This document shows positions 22,885 through 33,901 of a stretch of 64,000 nt of DNA, one piece after another. The DNA lies in the NCBI GenBank assembly GCA_037042915.1, contig CM073199.1, positions 1,116,001 to 1,180,000 on the forward strand, given 5' to 3'. Below the pieces are notes generated by a model. It did not search any database, was not told the origin of the DNA, and saw nothing but the letters and a program-made list of their open reading frames with translations. Position 1 is the first letter of the stretch; the number at the start of each line of letters is the position of its first letter. The DNA comes from Auricularia sp. M13 (lineage: Eukaryota; Basidiomycota; Agaricomycetes; Auriculariales; Auriculariaceae). Position numbers and translations under genes: made by a program.

Positions 22885-25210
22885 TCCGCGCCGCTCAAAC
22901 GCTACGCCAAGTGCGGTGCAACTGCAAGCGCCGCATGTAGGGTCGTTTCATGTTGGGGTGGATTCTCATACCTGCACCAATCCGTGTGCTACCTAGATTC
23001 GCGTCCTGGGGAGACCGGTCAATCATTTCCGACAGCAAGCCGAGCTTCGCAATGGCCACTTCTAGCCGATTCACTAGGAGACACCTTCACCGCTCCGGGG
23101 TCTCCAGAAGGAGGCACGCGCCACACCCCTCATGCAGCAACAGTACATGCCACGTTCGGCACGGTGTAGTCTGCGGTATCGAAGGCTCCGTTGTCATAGT
23201 TCAGTATACGAAGCTCTTATCTGATCAGCTGAGAAACTGTTGTGGCTGGCAGGGTGATCGCTTCTTCGCCTTCATCCCAAAGTTAGCAACTGAGCAAGAA
23301 ATCAGAGTTCGATACGTCAACGGCACAGCGGCCACGAGTAGGGGCTGTATTCTTTGCCTTGGAGAAGGTGATTGAGAGCTGGCCTCGAGGCTTCTCGGGC
23401 CGGTCATTGTGCCGCGCCTGCTTCGCCGTTGGCACCGCTCGCATTATTGCGCAGTCCGAGCTGCATGGCTGATGCAGCTTTCCGTGAGGGAGCGGCCTCC
23501 CCCACTCCAGCGTCTGCTTCAGTGAATCACCGACGCTGCGCCAGGGTCATTTGTTCTTCACAGAGACAAACACCGGCCAAACACGGGCGCAAGTCTCCAC
23601 ATTGGGATGCGTCCACGTCAAAACCGGTCGCGCCGATCACTGTATAGTTACGAAGCCGTGTTTGGGAGCGTCGTTGCTGTGCTCGACAGCTGTCAGTGGA
23701 ATTGACCCCGCGTCGGGCCCGCTGTCGAAACCTCCTGAGTGCTCGCTGGCGGCCGCGGAGCGCATGCCTCTATGATGACAAAGCTGCGAACAAGTCGGAT
23801 ATCTTTCATCGTTCTTGCCTGCTATCGTCCGGAACTCCGCTGAAGCATCTGCACAGTCGTCGTGTGATTCTGCTGTCCGACCCAGTTCAGCGGGATGATG
23901 TTGAAAGCCCCTGTCAATGCATCGGGCATCTGGAGACCCCTATGCAAACCGGCAGATTTACACTTTTTGAACGTGTGGCGTCGGCTAGTCCCTCCAGGGA
24001 ACTTGCGCAGCGAGGAGCTTATTGCTGAAGCTTTTGCATGGGATCTCAGATCCACTTTGCCAGGTTCCCAAGTCCGAAATGCGTCTAGACCACGGGAGAC
24101 CGCAATTTGCAGCGCATGATGAGCTGGGTACTATTGCACATGCATCCCTCATGATACGGACCTTGAAACAGAGCAGAGGTCTGTTGGATTTCGAGTAGCT
24201 GGGTTCTCTGGGCCTGTTCTGACTCTGACTCATCAATGTTCTCACACACAGCCCTTGATTGAACGACCCATCAATTCCTCCAATTTGCCACGAAGAAATT
24301 GCACTGCGGGACCGTGCCTCAGAAGGGTACCTGTCAGTGTAAAATATTCGTACGCAAGTGGATTGTGGTTTTCCCGACAGAATGCGCTTGCTGCTCACAA
24401 TTGGAGCGGCGGATGCGTGTGCCCAGCGAGTACCTGCGATTTCCGCAAGTCTGCCCACTTTCACCGACGAAACTGTCAACTTTCTGCCAGAAGAACGTGG
24501 TCGAAGTCATGCGGTGTTGTCGTATCAAAGGGTGTGATCCCAGCTCCAATGCTATCGTCACTCTCTCCGGCTCAATGAGCTCATCCCAGTAGAAATATTA
24601 CGTCAATGCCGACCGCTAGCTTGAATTGCTATGCATACCCACAGAGGTATTGTCCAGTCCGACCATCTTCACCTGAAGGTTTCATATCACCTACCAAACG
24701 CCCGTGCTTTTCGGTCATCAATGAGAACCCAATCTCAGAGCGTTCTCGTGCAGATTACAAGGCACAGAACGCGTTATCGAGGGGTCTAAGAGGTGGGAAG
24801 CTGATGAGAAGGACCATCGTCTTTCGCGCCTGGCACCAGTGCAGCGGGCCCGTTGTGATATGGAATCGCCGGACACGCGCGTCTACCACCATGGGGCGCA
24901 ACCCGTGACTTTGGAAACTGCCACGAGATTACCCTTTTGAGAGCTCTGGTGATGGAAATCGCGGTGTGAATCCAGCGTCATCTTTCACGCGAGCTTTCCG
25001 ATTCAGTCTAGGCTGGAATTCCCAAGATAACCATAGTCCGATTGAGCACGGACTTAACCTCCTACAGGCCGTGCCATACTGCCTCGCAGAAGTTGGGGAA
25101 GCGGTCTGTCAAGAAGTTTGGGACAGTATCTCGGTGCCTGAAAGAGAAATGCTATCTCGGAGAGCGGGCGAGATAGGTCACACACGAATTGTTGCCGGAG
25201 AAGCATTGAT
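22885..25210 (+). pseudogene. Possible decayed zinc-cluster regulator
   Basis: At 22905-22990 the plus strand reads VRCNCKRRM, then HTCTNPCAT across a frame change. Order and spacing resemble the Zn(II)2Cys6 binuclear cluster (CDNCKRRKVRCDG ... CTNC). Further right, scattered pieces such as FISPTKRPCFSVINE (24680-24725) and VGEAVCQEVWDSISV (25090-25135) faintly recall the middle and end of fungal transcription factors. Stops and frame changes are frequent throughout, so no product is expected. This is a weak, motif-level call. The alternative is plain non-coding sequence with a chance resemblance. Confidence 0.25.
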
Positions 25211-25338
25211 CTGGTCCCTTGCGCGGCTGCGCCTCGATGGGAGACCGCACGGTCCATAACGTATCAGCGAACACGGAAGTCATCAGCGCAATAAAGCGCG
25301 ATCGCCGAGCGTGGGACGGTGCACGGGGTCGGGCAGCA

Positions 25339-25344
25339 TATAAG
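25339..25344 (+). promoter_or_regulatory. TATA box of the secreted-peptide gene
   Basis: TATAAG in the context GCATATAAGGCGC lies 86 nt before the ATG at 25425. This spacing is typical for a short leader and suggests a strongly transcribed gene. Confidence 0.6.
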
Positions 25345-25424
25345 GCGCGCCTGTGCAGCGCTACTTTCCCCAGTGTTGACTTGTGCACACATCGCCCTCC
25401 GTCGAGCCCATACCCGAGTTCACC

Positions 25425-25637
25425 ATGCGCTTCATCGCCGTCGCTCTCGCCCTCTGCGTCTCCATGGTCCTCGCGGCTCCGGTTGCTGGTCAGTGCTGAG
25501 CGCTGTCTTCGGCCGCGTACTCTCCGTCGCTGACGCCCCCCACAGAGCAGAACGCTGCTCGCCACTTTGACGAGGACGAGACTGGCTGGTTCGTGGCCAT
25601 CCCCAACCTCATGTCGGGCGCCCCCGCGGACGCTTGA
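25425..25637 (+). CDS. 51-residue secreted peptide, candidate precursor
   Basis: Two exons: 25425-25488 and 25546-25637. The intron has donor GTCAGT, branch-like CGCTGAC and acceptor CACAG. Exon 1 encodes a signal peptide (MRFIAVALALCVSMVLA, then APVA). Exon 2 encodes a short mature part: EQNAARHFDEDET, then GWFVAIPNLM, then SGAPADA and stop. There is an acidic patch, an aromatic/hydrophobic centre and a Pro/Ala-rich end. It has no Cys in the mature part, no CaaX end, and no Lys-Arg repeats as in ustiloxin or asperipin precursors. It lies between the MFS/UstYa genes and two beta-lactamase-fold genes. A ribosomal precursor for the nearby UstYa enzymes is possible. A small signalling or effector peptide is the main alternative. 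The gene structure itself is well supported. Confidence 0.65.
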
Positions 25638-26120
25638 GCTGAATGAGTTTCCTTTCGTCGTAAGTCCTCCCGTCCTCATCGGTCACCTGTCACCCACACC
25701 TTACTTACTCTCCCGCGTAGATATCGGTTTTGCACGATATCTATCAATCTCATTTCCTAGGCGCCGATGATCTTCGACAGAGAGGTGCCCTTGACTGCGT
25801 TGGAAACTGTTGTAGCCAGATGTTCATCAACTCTCCTTCAACCACATTTGTCCTCTGTGTGTGTAAATCTGTGCGAACATTGAGAAATCTTGTGTTTCAT
25901 AAGACAAGCTCGAGAATGAGAGCGTGGCCAGGAACTCCAGAACATCGAGATATGAGAATGCAAGCCTCGTCGCTGCCCGGGACGAGCGGAATATCCGGAA
26001 GCATGTCCTCGCAATCAGTGCATGACCCAGGTCAGCGTCAGATATCGCCCTTCCCACACCCATCATGGCTGCGATACATAAAAGGCGCAAGGAGCGGTTC
26101 GGGCCCCGCAGGTCCCCGTC
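25638..26120. other. 3' flank of peptide gene and promoter of next gene
   Basis: Nothing coding was seen. An ACATAAAAGG element near 26080 could be the TATA box for the gene starting at 26121. Confidence 0.45.
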
Positions 26121-28122
26121 ATGCGCGTCAAGCTCTACTCCCTGTTCCTCGCGACATACGACTACCTCTCGGGCTCGCTCTTTGGTCCCCAGCTCATCCT
26201 TGAGCCTTCCGACGTCGCGCTCGCCAACGAGGCCCATGCGCGCCCGGGCAAGGTCATCACGCCCGAGTTCAATGCCTTCGTCGACGACCTGCTGCACGGC
26301 TGGAAGCGCCAGGGCCTGGCGGTCGCCGTCGTGACCTCTTCCAGCGTCGAATACGGTACCTACGGTCTTGCCACAGAGGAAGGCGACCCAGTTACGAAAG
26401 ACGTGAGTTACTTACTTAACATTGTAGTTCGTTATCTTACTAACTTTCAACAGACTCTTTTCGGTATTGCTTCATGTTCAAAGGCTTTCACCTCCGCAGC
26501 GCTGGGCGCGCTTATGGAGGATTTCGCGGAGGGCAAGAATGCCACCGCTCTTCCCCCGAGCATCTCGAAGCTCAGCTGGAAGACCAAGGTCAAGGACATC
26601 CTTCCCGGCTGGGGGCTGCAGGATCGCTACGCCAGCGATTATGCGACCATCCAGGACCTTGCTACCCATGTCACTGGTGCTGGACGGTGCGTTTACCAGC
26701 CCAATATACTCGTTCAACTGACTGATTAATCCGAATACCAGACACGATTACTCGTACTCGCCCACGGACACGCCGCAAGATATCATCAACCGTCTTAAGC
26801 TCCTGAAGCCCGCCCACGAGTTGCGCGAGCAATGGTCGTACAACAGCCAAGTAAGTGATAAAGCAAATTGCAAGTTGAAGCAGCTTCTTACGCGGATTAA
26901 GATGTACATGGTTCTCGGGGAGGTTGTCGCCAAACTGTCCGGCAAGCCCTTCGAGGAATACGTGCAGGAGCGCCTCTTCGACCCGATCGGCATGAAGTCG
27001 ACGACCTACTCGACCATCAAGGCGACGCACTCCGGCCACATGTCGCACGTCTGGAACTCGGACGGCCGCCGCGTCCCGTACGCGTTCCCGGAGAGCGCCG
27101 TGGGCATCGTCGCGCCTGCTGGCGGCGTCATCACGAATATCGTCGACCTCTCGCGCTGGGCCGCTACGCTGCTCAACCGCGGCACGAGCCCGTGCACCAA
27201 GAAGGAGGCGCTCAAGTTCTCCACGATCGACGCGCTCACCACTGCGACTACCATCATGGAGGGCAAGGCCCCCGCCGTGGACGGCTCCGTCAAGGGCTAC
27301 GCCAAGGGCTGGTGGCGCTACTCGTACCGTGGTCACGAGGTACTTAATTATCTTAAACTTTCACGTAGCCACGCTCAACGCTTTCTAGGTCATCGCACAC
27401 AGCGGTTCTGGTCCGGGTATCTCTGCGCACGTCCGCATCCTCCCTCACGCGAACGTCGGCGTCATCGTCCTCGGCAACTCCGGACCCTCGAACCCCACCA
27501 CGCACGCTGTCGCGCGTCGCGCTCTCGAGGATGCGCTCGGTCAATCGCGCATTCCCTGGCCCGAGACGTGAGTCTTCATCCAAATGCCGACTGCATGTTG
27601 CTCTTGCTGACTGGAACGCTCCGTTATGTCAGTCCGGAAACCGTCGTGAAGGCGACGCCGCTGCCCGTGGGCTCCATCCCGCCGATCTCGCTGGCGCACT
27701 ACGCCGGGACGTACAAGAACGAGGCGTACGGCGCGATCCGTCTCTGCGAGCGCGACGACAAGTCGGCGGAGTGCGCGACGACGGTGAAGACGTTCAAGAC
27801 GATCGAGTGCGCCCGCGCGCGCAACTCGTCCGTGCTGTACGGCGAATGGCCGCGCCTGTGGAGCAGCCACCTGCGCCTGACGCACGTCAAGGGGCACATG
27901 TTCTTCAACGACCTCCCGTCCGTCTTCGCCGCCGGCTACGGCAAGAACACCACGCCGTTCGCGTCGAGCAGCGGGCGCGACGGGCGCGGCGTCCTGATGG
28001 AGTTTGCCGTGGAGGGCGACCGCGTCGTCGGCATGGGCTTGATGGAGGACGTCCAGATGCTCGTCAACGGCGACAAGCGGCCCCTGCGCGAGCGCGCCGA
28101 TGCGTGGTTCGAGCGTGTTTGA
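26121..28122 (+). CDS. Serine beta-lactamase-fold hydrolase 1
   Basis: Starts MRVKLYSLFLATYDYLSGSL. The catalytic motifs of the class C beta-lactamase/EstB-like family appear in order: SxxK as SCSK (FGIASCSKAFTSAALGALME), YxN-type YNS (LREQWSYNSQ, joined by an intron to MYMVLGEVVAKLSGKPFEEY), the LFDPIGMKSTTYS segment, and HSG as AHSGSGPGISAHVRILPH. A C-terminal beta-rich domain follows (HYAGTYKNEAYGAIRLCE). Introns fall at about 26403-26453, 26689-26741, 26850-26901, 27340-27389 and 27570-27632. In the YxN motif the third residue is Ser if YNS is the motif, so this position deserves checking. Such fungal proteins hydrolyse esters or amides, and some act in secondary metabolism; the substrate here is unknown. 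A second member lies at 29782-31930. Confidence 0.85.
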
Positions 28123-28541
28123 GGACGAGGACCGAGTCCTTCCGGGTTGACCTCTGGATCCCTTTGCTTTGCCTTCCTACCAGCTACCTACCCATGGTGT
28201 AAATTTTATCGCTTAGCCCGAAGTCCGGCAGCCTTGTCACCGACGTGTGCAGACCAACTCGTGTACTTTCATTGCCATTGCCCGGCCATCGGGGACCTCT
28301 GTTGTTGTGTTACCAGTTGCAATTATCTTTTTCTTTTCCTGTCTCACACAGTACTGCGCGTGCTGTTCTGTTGTACAAATGAGTGTATTTCCCACGACAA
28401 CTCTCGGTGCCGCGATTCGCAGGGCCCCAAAACACAACAATTGTTGGAACCAGAGGAATGGAAGGAGTTCCGAGACCAGCAAGAAAGATACATAGCGATA
28501 AATGGATGTCGATGGGGTGTGTGAATGGATGGCCGGCTTCG
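28123..28541. other. Convergent 3' flanks
   Basis: Between two convergent genes: T-rich 3' UTR of the plus-strand hydrolase, then the 3' flank of the minus-strand membrane protein. No gene. Confidence 0.5.
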
Positions 28542-29451
28542 TCACTGGCCCGGGATGCAGTGCAGGTGCTCCCACTGCGTCAGCCGCAGGCCCGTGGCGT
28601 TGCGTGACTTGTCGCCGGCGGCTGTGAAAGAAGAAGTTTGGGTGAGAAGAGATGTGACGGAAAGAAAACGTGGCGAGGTGCGCGGGGAACGGGGAACGGG
28701 GGACTCACTCATGTGTGTGACGCCCTCAAGCGGGAAGTCGACCTTGCAGTTTGCGTCGGGGCACGTCCAGAGGAAGAGCATGTGCGTGCGGCTGGGGCAG
28801 TAGAACGGCTTGGTCGTCAGCTCGAACGTGTCCGGGTGCTTGCTGAAGTCGAGCACAGAGATGAGCTCGCGGTTCGTCGGGTCGCCGTTCATGTTGTCGA
28901 GTTTGTACAGCTCGAAGCGCGCGTTCGAGTTGGTGAAGCCTTGCGCGGTCAGCGTGCAGTTCTCCAGCGCGTAGTCGGGGAAGTAGAAGTCGAGGAGGCC
29001 GGAGGTCTAGCATGGAACGCGTGAGACGGCCGTCCCTCCAATATTATGTGCGACGACGTACGTGGCCGCCAATCTGGAAGTTGATCTTGTCGGCGGGGGC
29101 GTGGACGTGCGTCCGGTGCTGCCAGTCGTCGCCCTCGAAGGTGTAGAATTTCTTGGGGAACGAGCCGCGGCCGCGACACATCGGTTTCTCGAGCTTGACG
29201 CGCTCGAGGCCCAGGTAGACGCTGGGCGTCTTGGTCGCATAGTACGTGACGGCGTTGTAGGTCTTTGCGGCCGAGATTGCGGAGAGGTTGAGGGCGGAGA
29301 GAACGAGCGAGAGGGCGCATGCGCCGAGAAAGAACGCCCAGGCCCTGAGGGACGTCTGCGGCCTGCCGGGGGGCACCCACTCCTTGTGCGGCGGCGAGGA
29401 GAGGTCGTCGTCGACGGCCAGCGGCTCGTAGTGCACGTCGGTCTGCGACAT
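28542..29451 (-). CDS. Single-pass membrane protein, mushroom-specific type
   Basis: Starts MSQTDVHYEPLAVDDDLSSP, a short cytosolic N-terminus. One membrane helix follows (AWAFFLGACALSLVLSALNL). After it comes a lumenal or extracellular domain with TPSVYLGLERVKLEKPMCRG, FPKKFYTFEGDDWQHRTHVH, and after an intron LLDFYFPDYALENCTLTAQG and FWTC-type Cys pairs (LFLWTCPDANCKVDFPLEGV). A last small exon ends HLHCIPGQ. The TPSVYLGLERV stretch resembles the YLGLDKV-type motif of a large family of uncharacterised Agaricomycete membrane proteins. No catalytic motif was recognised. It is divergent to the second beta-lactamase-fold gene (start 29782), with 330 bp between them. Confidence 0.65.
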
Positions 29452-29781
29452 GGCGATGGCTGGACAAGGGCGATGTGCTTGTCGCGTGTGTGGCGCGCCG
29501 TAATGAGATCAATGGGCACTCTCACTGCGCAAGGGTGTTTCGGGGTCATGCTGGGTCCCGGGGGAAAGCGTGCAAGCATGGGATGATCGATGATGCCCGA
29601 CGGCTGATGCTCTGATGGCCATGTAATAAGCCCCGAGAAATTGGCGTGGGCGGTTTATCCCGGCGCGTCACGGACTTCCGGCCGAGATGTCCGGTGCTGG
29701 CTGATATGAGCAGCTGATGCTCGCCGCGGAAACGTTCGTCAGCTGCACTCCGAGTCGGCCAGCAGCAATTCGAGTCTCGCC

Positions 29782-31930
29782 ATGCTCCAGTCCGTCCTGG
29801 TCGGCCTGGCCGCCGTCGCCATCGGCGCGCACTACACGGGCCACCTGACGCTGCCCACGCGCGCCCCGCAAGGCGGCAGCGCCGCGGTGTCCGACGTCGA
29901 GCGCTTCAGCTGCCGGCCGTACCTGCCCAAGCTCTTCGTCGACACGCCGCCGGCGCCGGACAACGCGCATATACGCGCCGCCGCGCAGGCCGCCGACGCG
30001 CACTTCACGCAGCGGTTCGGCAAGGGCGACATCGACGCGCTCTCCATCGCCGTGCTCACGTCCGACGGCGCCGTGTTCGAGAAGAGCTGGGGCGTCAACC
30101 GCGGCAACGAGAGCGCGAGCTCGCCGCCGGCGACGAGCCACTCGTCGTACCGCATCGCGTCCGTCTCCAAGCTCATCCTCGTCTACGAGGCCTTCCTGCT
30201 CCAGGAGAAGGGCGTGCTCTCCTGGGAGGACCCCGTCGAGAAATATATTCCAGGCTTCAAATACCGCCCAGGGGGTTTCTCGCCGTCGCCGCTGCACCAG
30301 GACTATCCCCAGAGCAAGGCCCCCATCACCATCTTCCAGCTTGGTGGGCCCATGTTTTGCGAGCGAAGACGGCGCCCGGGCTGACAGGCTTCGCGTGCAC
30401 AGCTGCCCATACCTCCGGACTCGGCCGCGACTGGCCCAGCGGCAACGTCAAGGGATGGCCGCACGACATGACTGGGTGCGCGTCGCAATGTGCAGCGCGT
30501 TGCCAACACTAATAATTCACAAGTGGAGGCCCACCGCCGACGAACGGTCTACCTTTCCCATCGCATGAAGCGCTCTTCAAGTCGATCGAACGTCTCCGCC
30601 TCGTCTCGCCGCCCAACGCGTACCCTGCCTACTCGAACACCGGTAGGTTACTTCTATGCTGAACGCTTTATGGTCAACTGACGGCTTTGTAGGCACTGGT
30701 CTGCTCGGCCTCGTGCTCGTGGCTGCTAACAAGGCAAAGTATGGCAAGAACGAGCCCGACACCTACGCCGACCTCCTGCAGCGGTAAGCCTCACTGTTCT
30801 GAGTGTGCTTCGCGCGCTGACTGCGGGTTCAGCGACATATTCGCCCCGCTTGGCATGAACGGCAGCCACTTCTTGACCACAAACGAGAACAAGCACCTCG
30901 TCGTGGCGCCGTCTCTCGCTCCGGAGGTCGCTGTAAGCACGCTTTACCCCGTGCATTGTCTTTAAGGGTCTGACCCTGCCGCGAAGGACCAAGACTTCCT
31001 GGACGCCATGAACCCCGCGGGCGGCCAGTTCTCCTCGCTCTCGGACCTCATAAAGTTCACGCAAGTGCTGCTGAACGCGCGCCGCCCGGAGAGCCTCATC
31101 ACGCAGTACTCCTTGGACCGCTGGCTGAACCCCGTGCACTCGTTCGAGGAGGACGACTGGACGGAGATCGGGCTCATCTGGGAGATCGTCAAGCACCGCG
31201 ACTCGAACGACCGTCTGCGCCGCATCTACTGGAAACGTGCGTCTCCCCTTCCCTTCCCTTCCTTCGCGAGGCAACCAGCGACTGAAAACCATATGTGTGC
31301 GTCTGAATGCAGTGGGCGCGATGGCGGGCTTCCACAGCGCCGTGGCGCTGCACCCGGGCACCTCGTACGGCGTCGTCGTCCTCCTGGGCGGGCACTACCC
31401 GGACGCCGCGCGCCTCGCCTACGACGCGTTCGACATCTTCCAGCCCGCGTTCGACAAGGCGCTCGCGGAGCTCGCGCGCACCCTCTACGTCGGCACGTGG
31501 GGCGTCGCCGGGTCCAACGACACCGCGACGATCTCGCTCGAGCGCGGCACGCTGTACATCGAGAGCCTCGTCCTCGAGGGCCGCGACATCCTCAAGAACT
31601 TCTTCGCGCCCGGCAGACTGGCGCTGCGCTCGACGGAGCGGCGGGACGAGCTGCGGTGCGTCTTCTTCGTCTTTAGCTCGCCTTTTTTTGCGGTCGCAAG
31701 ATTTTTTTGTGTGGTTGACTGAACTCGTCGGTGCATCTTGTAGGATCGACACCGGTATCCCGGGCTACAACGGCGTCATCCACATGGGCTGCTACCCGTA
31801 CTGGAACGGGCAGGACCTGTGGGGCCTGAAGAACGACGCGCCCGTCAACCTGCTGTACTTCACCACCGACAAGGACGGGAAGCGCACGCTGCACGTGCCG
31901 GCCACGAACTCTGCGCTTGCCCGTGCGTGA
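29782..31930 (+). CDS. Serine beta-lactamase-fold hydrolase 2
   Basis: Starts MLQSVLVGLAAVAIGAHYTG, a signal peptide or membrane anchor. Motifs: SxxK as SVSK in RIASVSKLILVYEAFLLQEK; after introns the ASHTSGLGRDWPSGNVKGWP loop; YxN as YSN in NAYPAYSNT, joined to GTGLLGLVLVAANKAKYGKN; the DIFAPLGMNGSHFLT segment; and NPAGGQFSSLSDLIKFTQVL. The C-terminal part (GAMAGFHSAVALHPGTSYGV, then TLYVGTWGVAGSNDTATISL) and the final exon (GYNGVIHMGCYPYWNGQDLW) complete the protein. About seven introns are needed. The order is that of EstB/LACTB-like proteins. No canonical HSG third motif was seen; GFHS in GAMAGFHSAV may take its place. It is diverged from hydrolase 1, so the pair is not a recent tandem copy. 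Confidence 0.82.
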
Positions 31931-32566
31931 GCACTCGCACTCGGGCCCTGGAATTTGGATATGGAGTCTGGTATCTGCATTGCGGATCGGAAATGTGTTG
32001 TTGCACGCTTGCACCCTTGCACTCGCTGTCGTATATAGAACGTTGGTCCGTCTGTACGTCTGTTGTCAATGTTAAAAGCTGTCTCACTGTCAGTCTGCAT
32101 GTGGTATATTATCCACAGTGGGGGACCTTGTGGCTCGATCATCGACGTGCAAGCATCCTTGTGGTCTCGGCAATTAGTAAACCTTGCAATCTGCTCGTCC
32201 ATGTGTCCCAGCCTCACTTACAAACTTGCTGACAGCGACTTCGCCGCGGACGGTCGGCCATCACATGCATCACACTTTACAACGACGATCGCATTCGCGA
32301 CACGCGGCGCTGCTGACTGCTGACAATGGCATTACTGTATAACCCTCGGATTTTCACTCAGTCCTCGATCCACATGCAGTCAGACGAGATTTTGTGGTGA
32401 ACGAACGTGAGTAGGTATTGTGATTCCAGGTATTTAGCTATTCGTTACAACCCTCCGTACGGCGAGGGAGAGCGCACGCGCAAAATGATACAGTACGGTA
32501 ACAGCATTACAACGACCGTGACGCCGGAAAATCTTGCGCGACGTGGTACTACTACACACTGACGGA
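31931..32566. other. Intergenic between convergent genes
   Basis: No coding signal on either strand. Probably the 3' UTRs of the hydrolase and of membrane paralogue 3. Confidence 0.5.
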
Positions 32567-33901
32567 TTAGCTAAGGTAGGGACTCTTCCTGTGGTGGTGG
32601 GGGTATTCCTCGTTGGGGCCCGAGAGGTATTCGACGCGGTCGATGTGGACCTGCTGAAGCAGGGCATAAGCCAAAGTGCTCTGCGCAGACTCGGAGCGAC
32701 GGAGAGATTTGAACTCACAACTGTGCCGTTGATATGCGTCGCCATATTATACTCCTCTTTGCCGTACGACCACGACCCGTCGCGCTGGTTGCTCGGCCGC
32801 GAGGGCACGGCGGTGGAGTCGGACGAGGAGACGATGTGCGTTTCGAGCGTGTAGTCGTCCTTGACTGCGTGGCCCAGCGCCATGCGCAGGACGATGAGCG
32901 TCGGCGCGATCAACTGCAGCGCGACGTATCAGCGCCAAGAAGTGGCTGGGATTGACCGCGGAGCGGCGTGCTCACCGTGACATCGCAGAGCAGCGCCGAA
33001 AAGGCGTATTGGTGCGGGAGGTTGAGCGCGAACAAGGGGATATAGACCAGGCCGGCGAAGGAGTACAGAGCGGCGCTCTCCACGAGCACCGCGATCACCG
33101 AGACGTACTGCGAGCGGCTGGGCCGGCCGAGCATCTCCATCTGCCTGCGGTGGTATAGCAGGCGGCCGGCGATGAGCGCCGTGGTGTATACGTTCAGGAA
33201 GACCGAGATGCTCCAGAACGCTGTCCCGAATGCTGTGACGGAATGCTGGCCGAATGCTGCAGAAGGCTTCGCTGAATGCACGAGGAGACCGATGCCAGTG
33301 ACTAGATAAACGGTCTGAATGCCATGTGGAGACTAGAAGACGGAATGCGCACCTATCGAAGCCAGATAGGTAATGAAGGGGAAGAGCAAATAGAAGAAAT
33401 TTCTATTCCAGATGATCCATGCTCGGTAAAGCTAACCCTTGTTGAGCAAACGCTGCCAACGTCGGGACGTGAGATCGCTCACAATGAGACTGTCGGCCAG
33501 AAATATGTTGACGACGGAGGCCGAGTTCTTCGTCACGGAGAGAACGGACGAGGACAACAGAGATGCAAATTCCGCGGGGCTCGCGACTCCCTCGACGAAT
33601 TCGATCTCACTCCACATGCAGCCGCACACGAAGTACACAATGCTCACTAGGAACATCACGACGGTGTAGCATAGCAGGACCCACTGGCCTCGAGCGCGGA
33701 GTTTGCGCTGCAGGAGAAAGTGGATACAGATCCCGGCCAGGACCACATACATGCCTGATGTGAATGGCATCAGTGCGCGCCCTGCACCAGGGGGAAGGGA
33801 CCTAAAGGGAACGCACCATAGCCGACGCACGCGATGACGGCCGCGGCGAAACTCTGTCGCGCCGCCGTCAGCTGCGCCCCTCTGTCCTGGGCGGCGAACA
33901 T
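32567..33901 (-). CDS. Multi-pass membrane protein, paralogue 3 of 3
   Basis: Starts MFAAQDRGAQLTAARQSFAA. Same helix order as the paralogues at 13730 and 17656: MYVVLAGICIHFLLQRK, VLLCYTVVMFLVSIVYF, MWSEIEFVE, VVNIFLADSLIV, FWSISVFLNVYTTALIAGRL, YVSVIAVLVESAALYSFAGL, VYIPLFALNLPHQYAFSALL and IAPTLIVLRMALGHAVKDDY. It is closer to paralogue 1 than to paralogue 2 (shared NIFLADSLIV, FAAA start and Ser/Thr-rich tail). The last exon reads QVHIDRVEYLSGPNEEYPHH and ends SPYLS at 32567. About six introns. The function is unknown. Its spread among the UstYa and hydrolase genes suggests the family belongs to the island. Confidence 0.75.
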
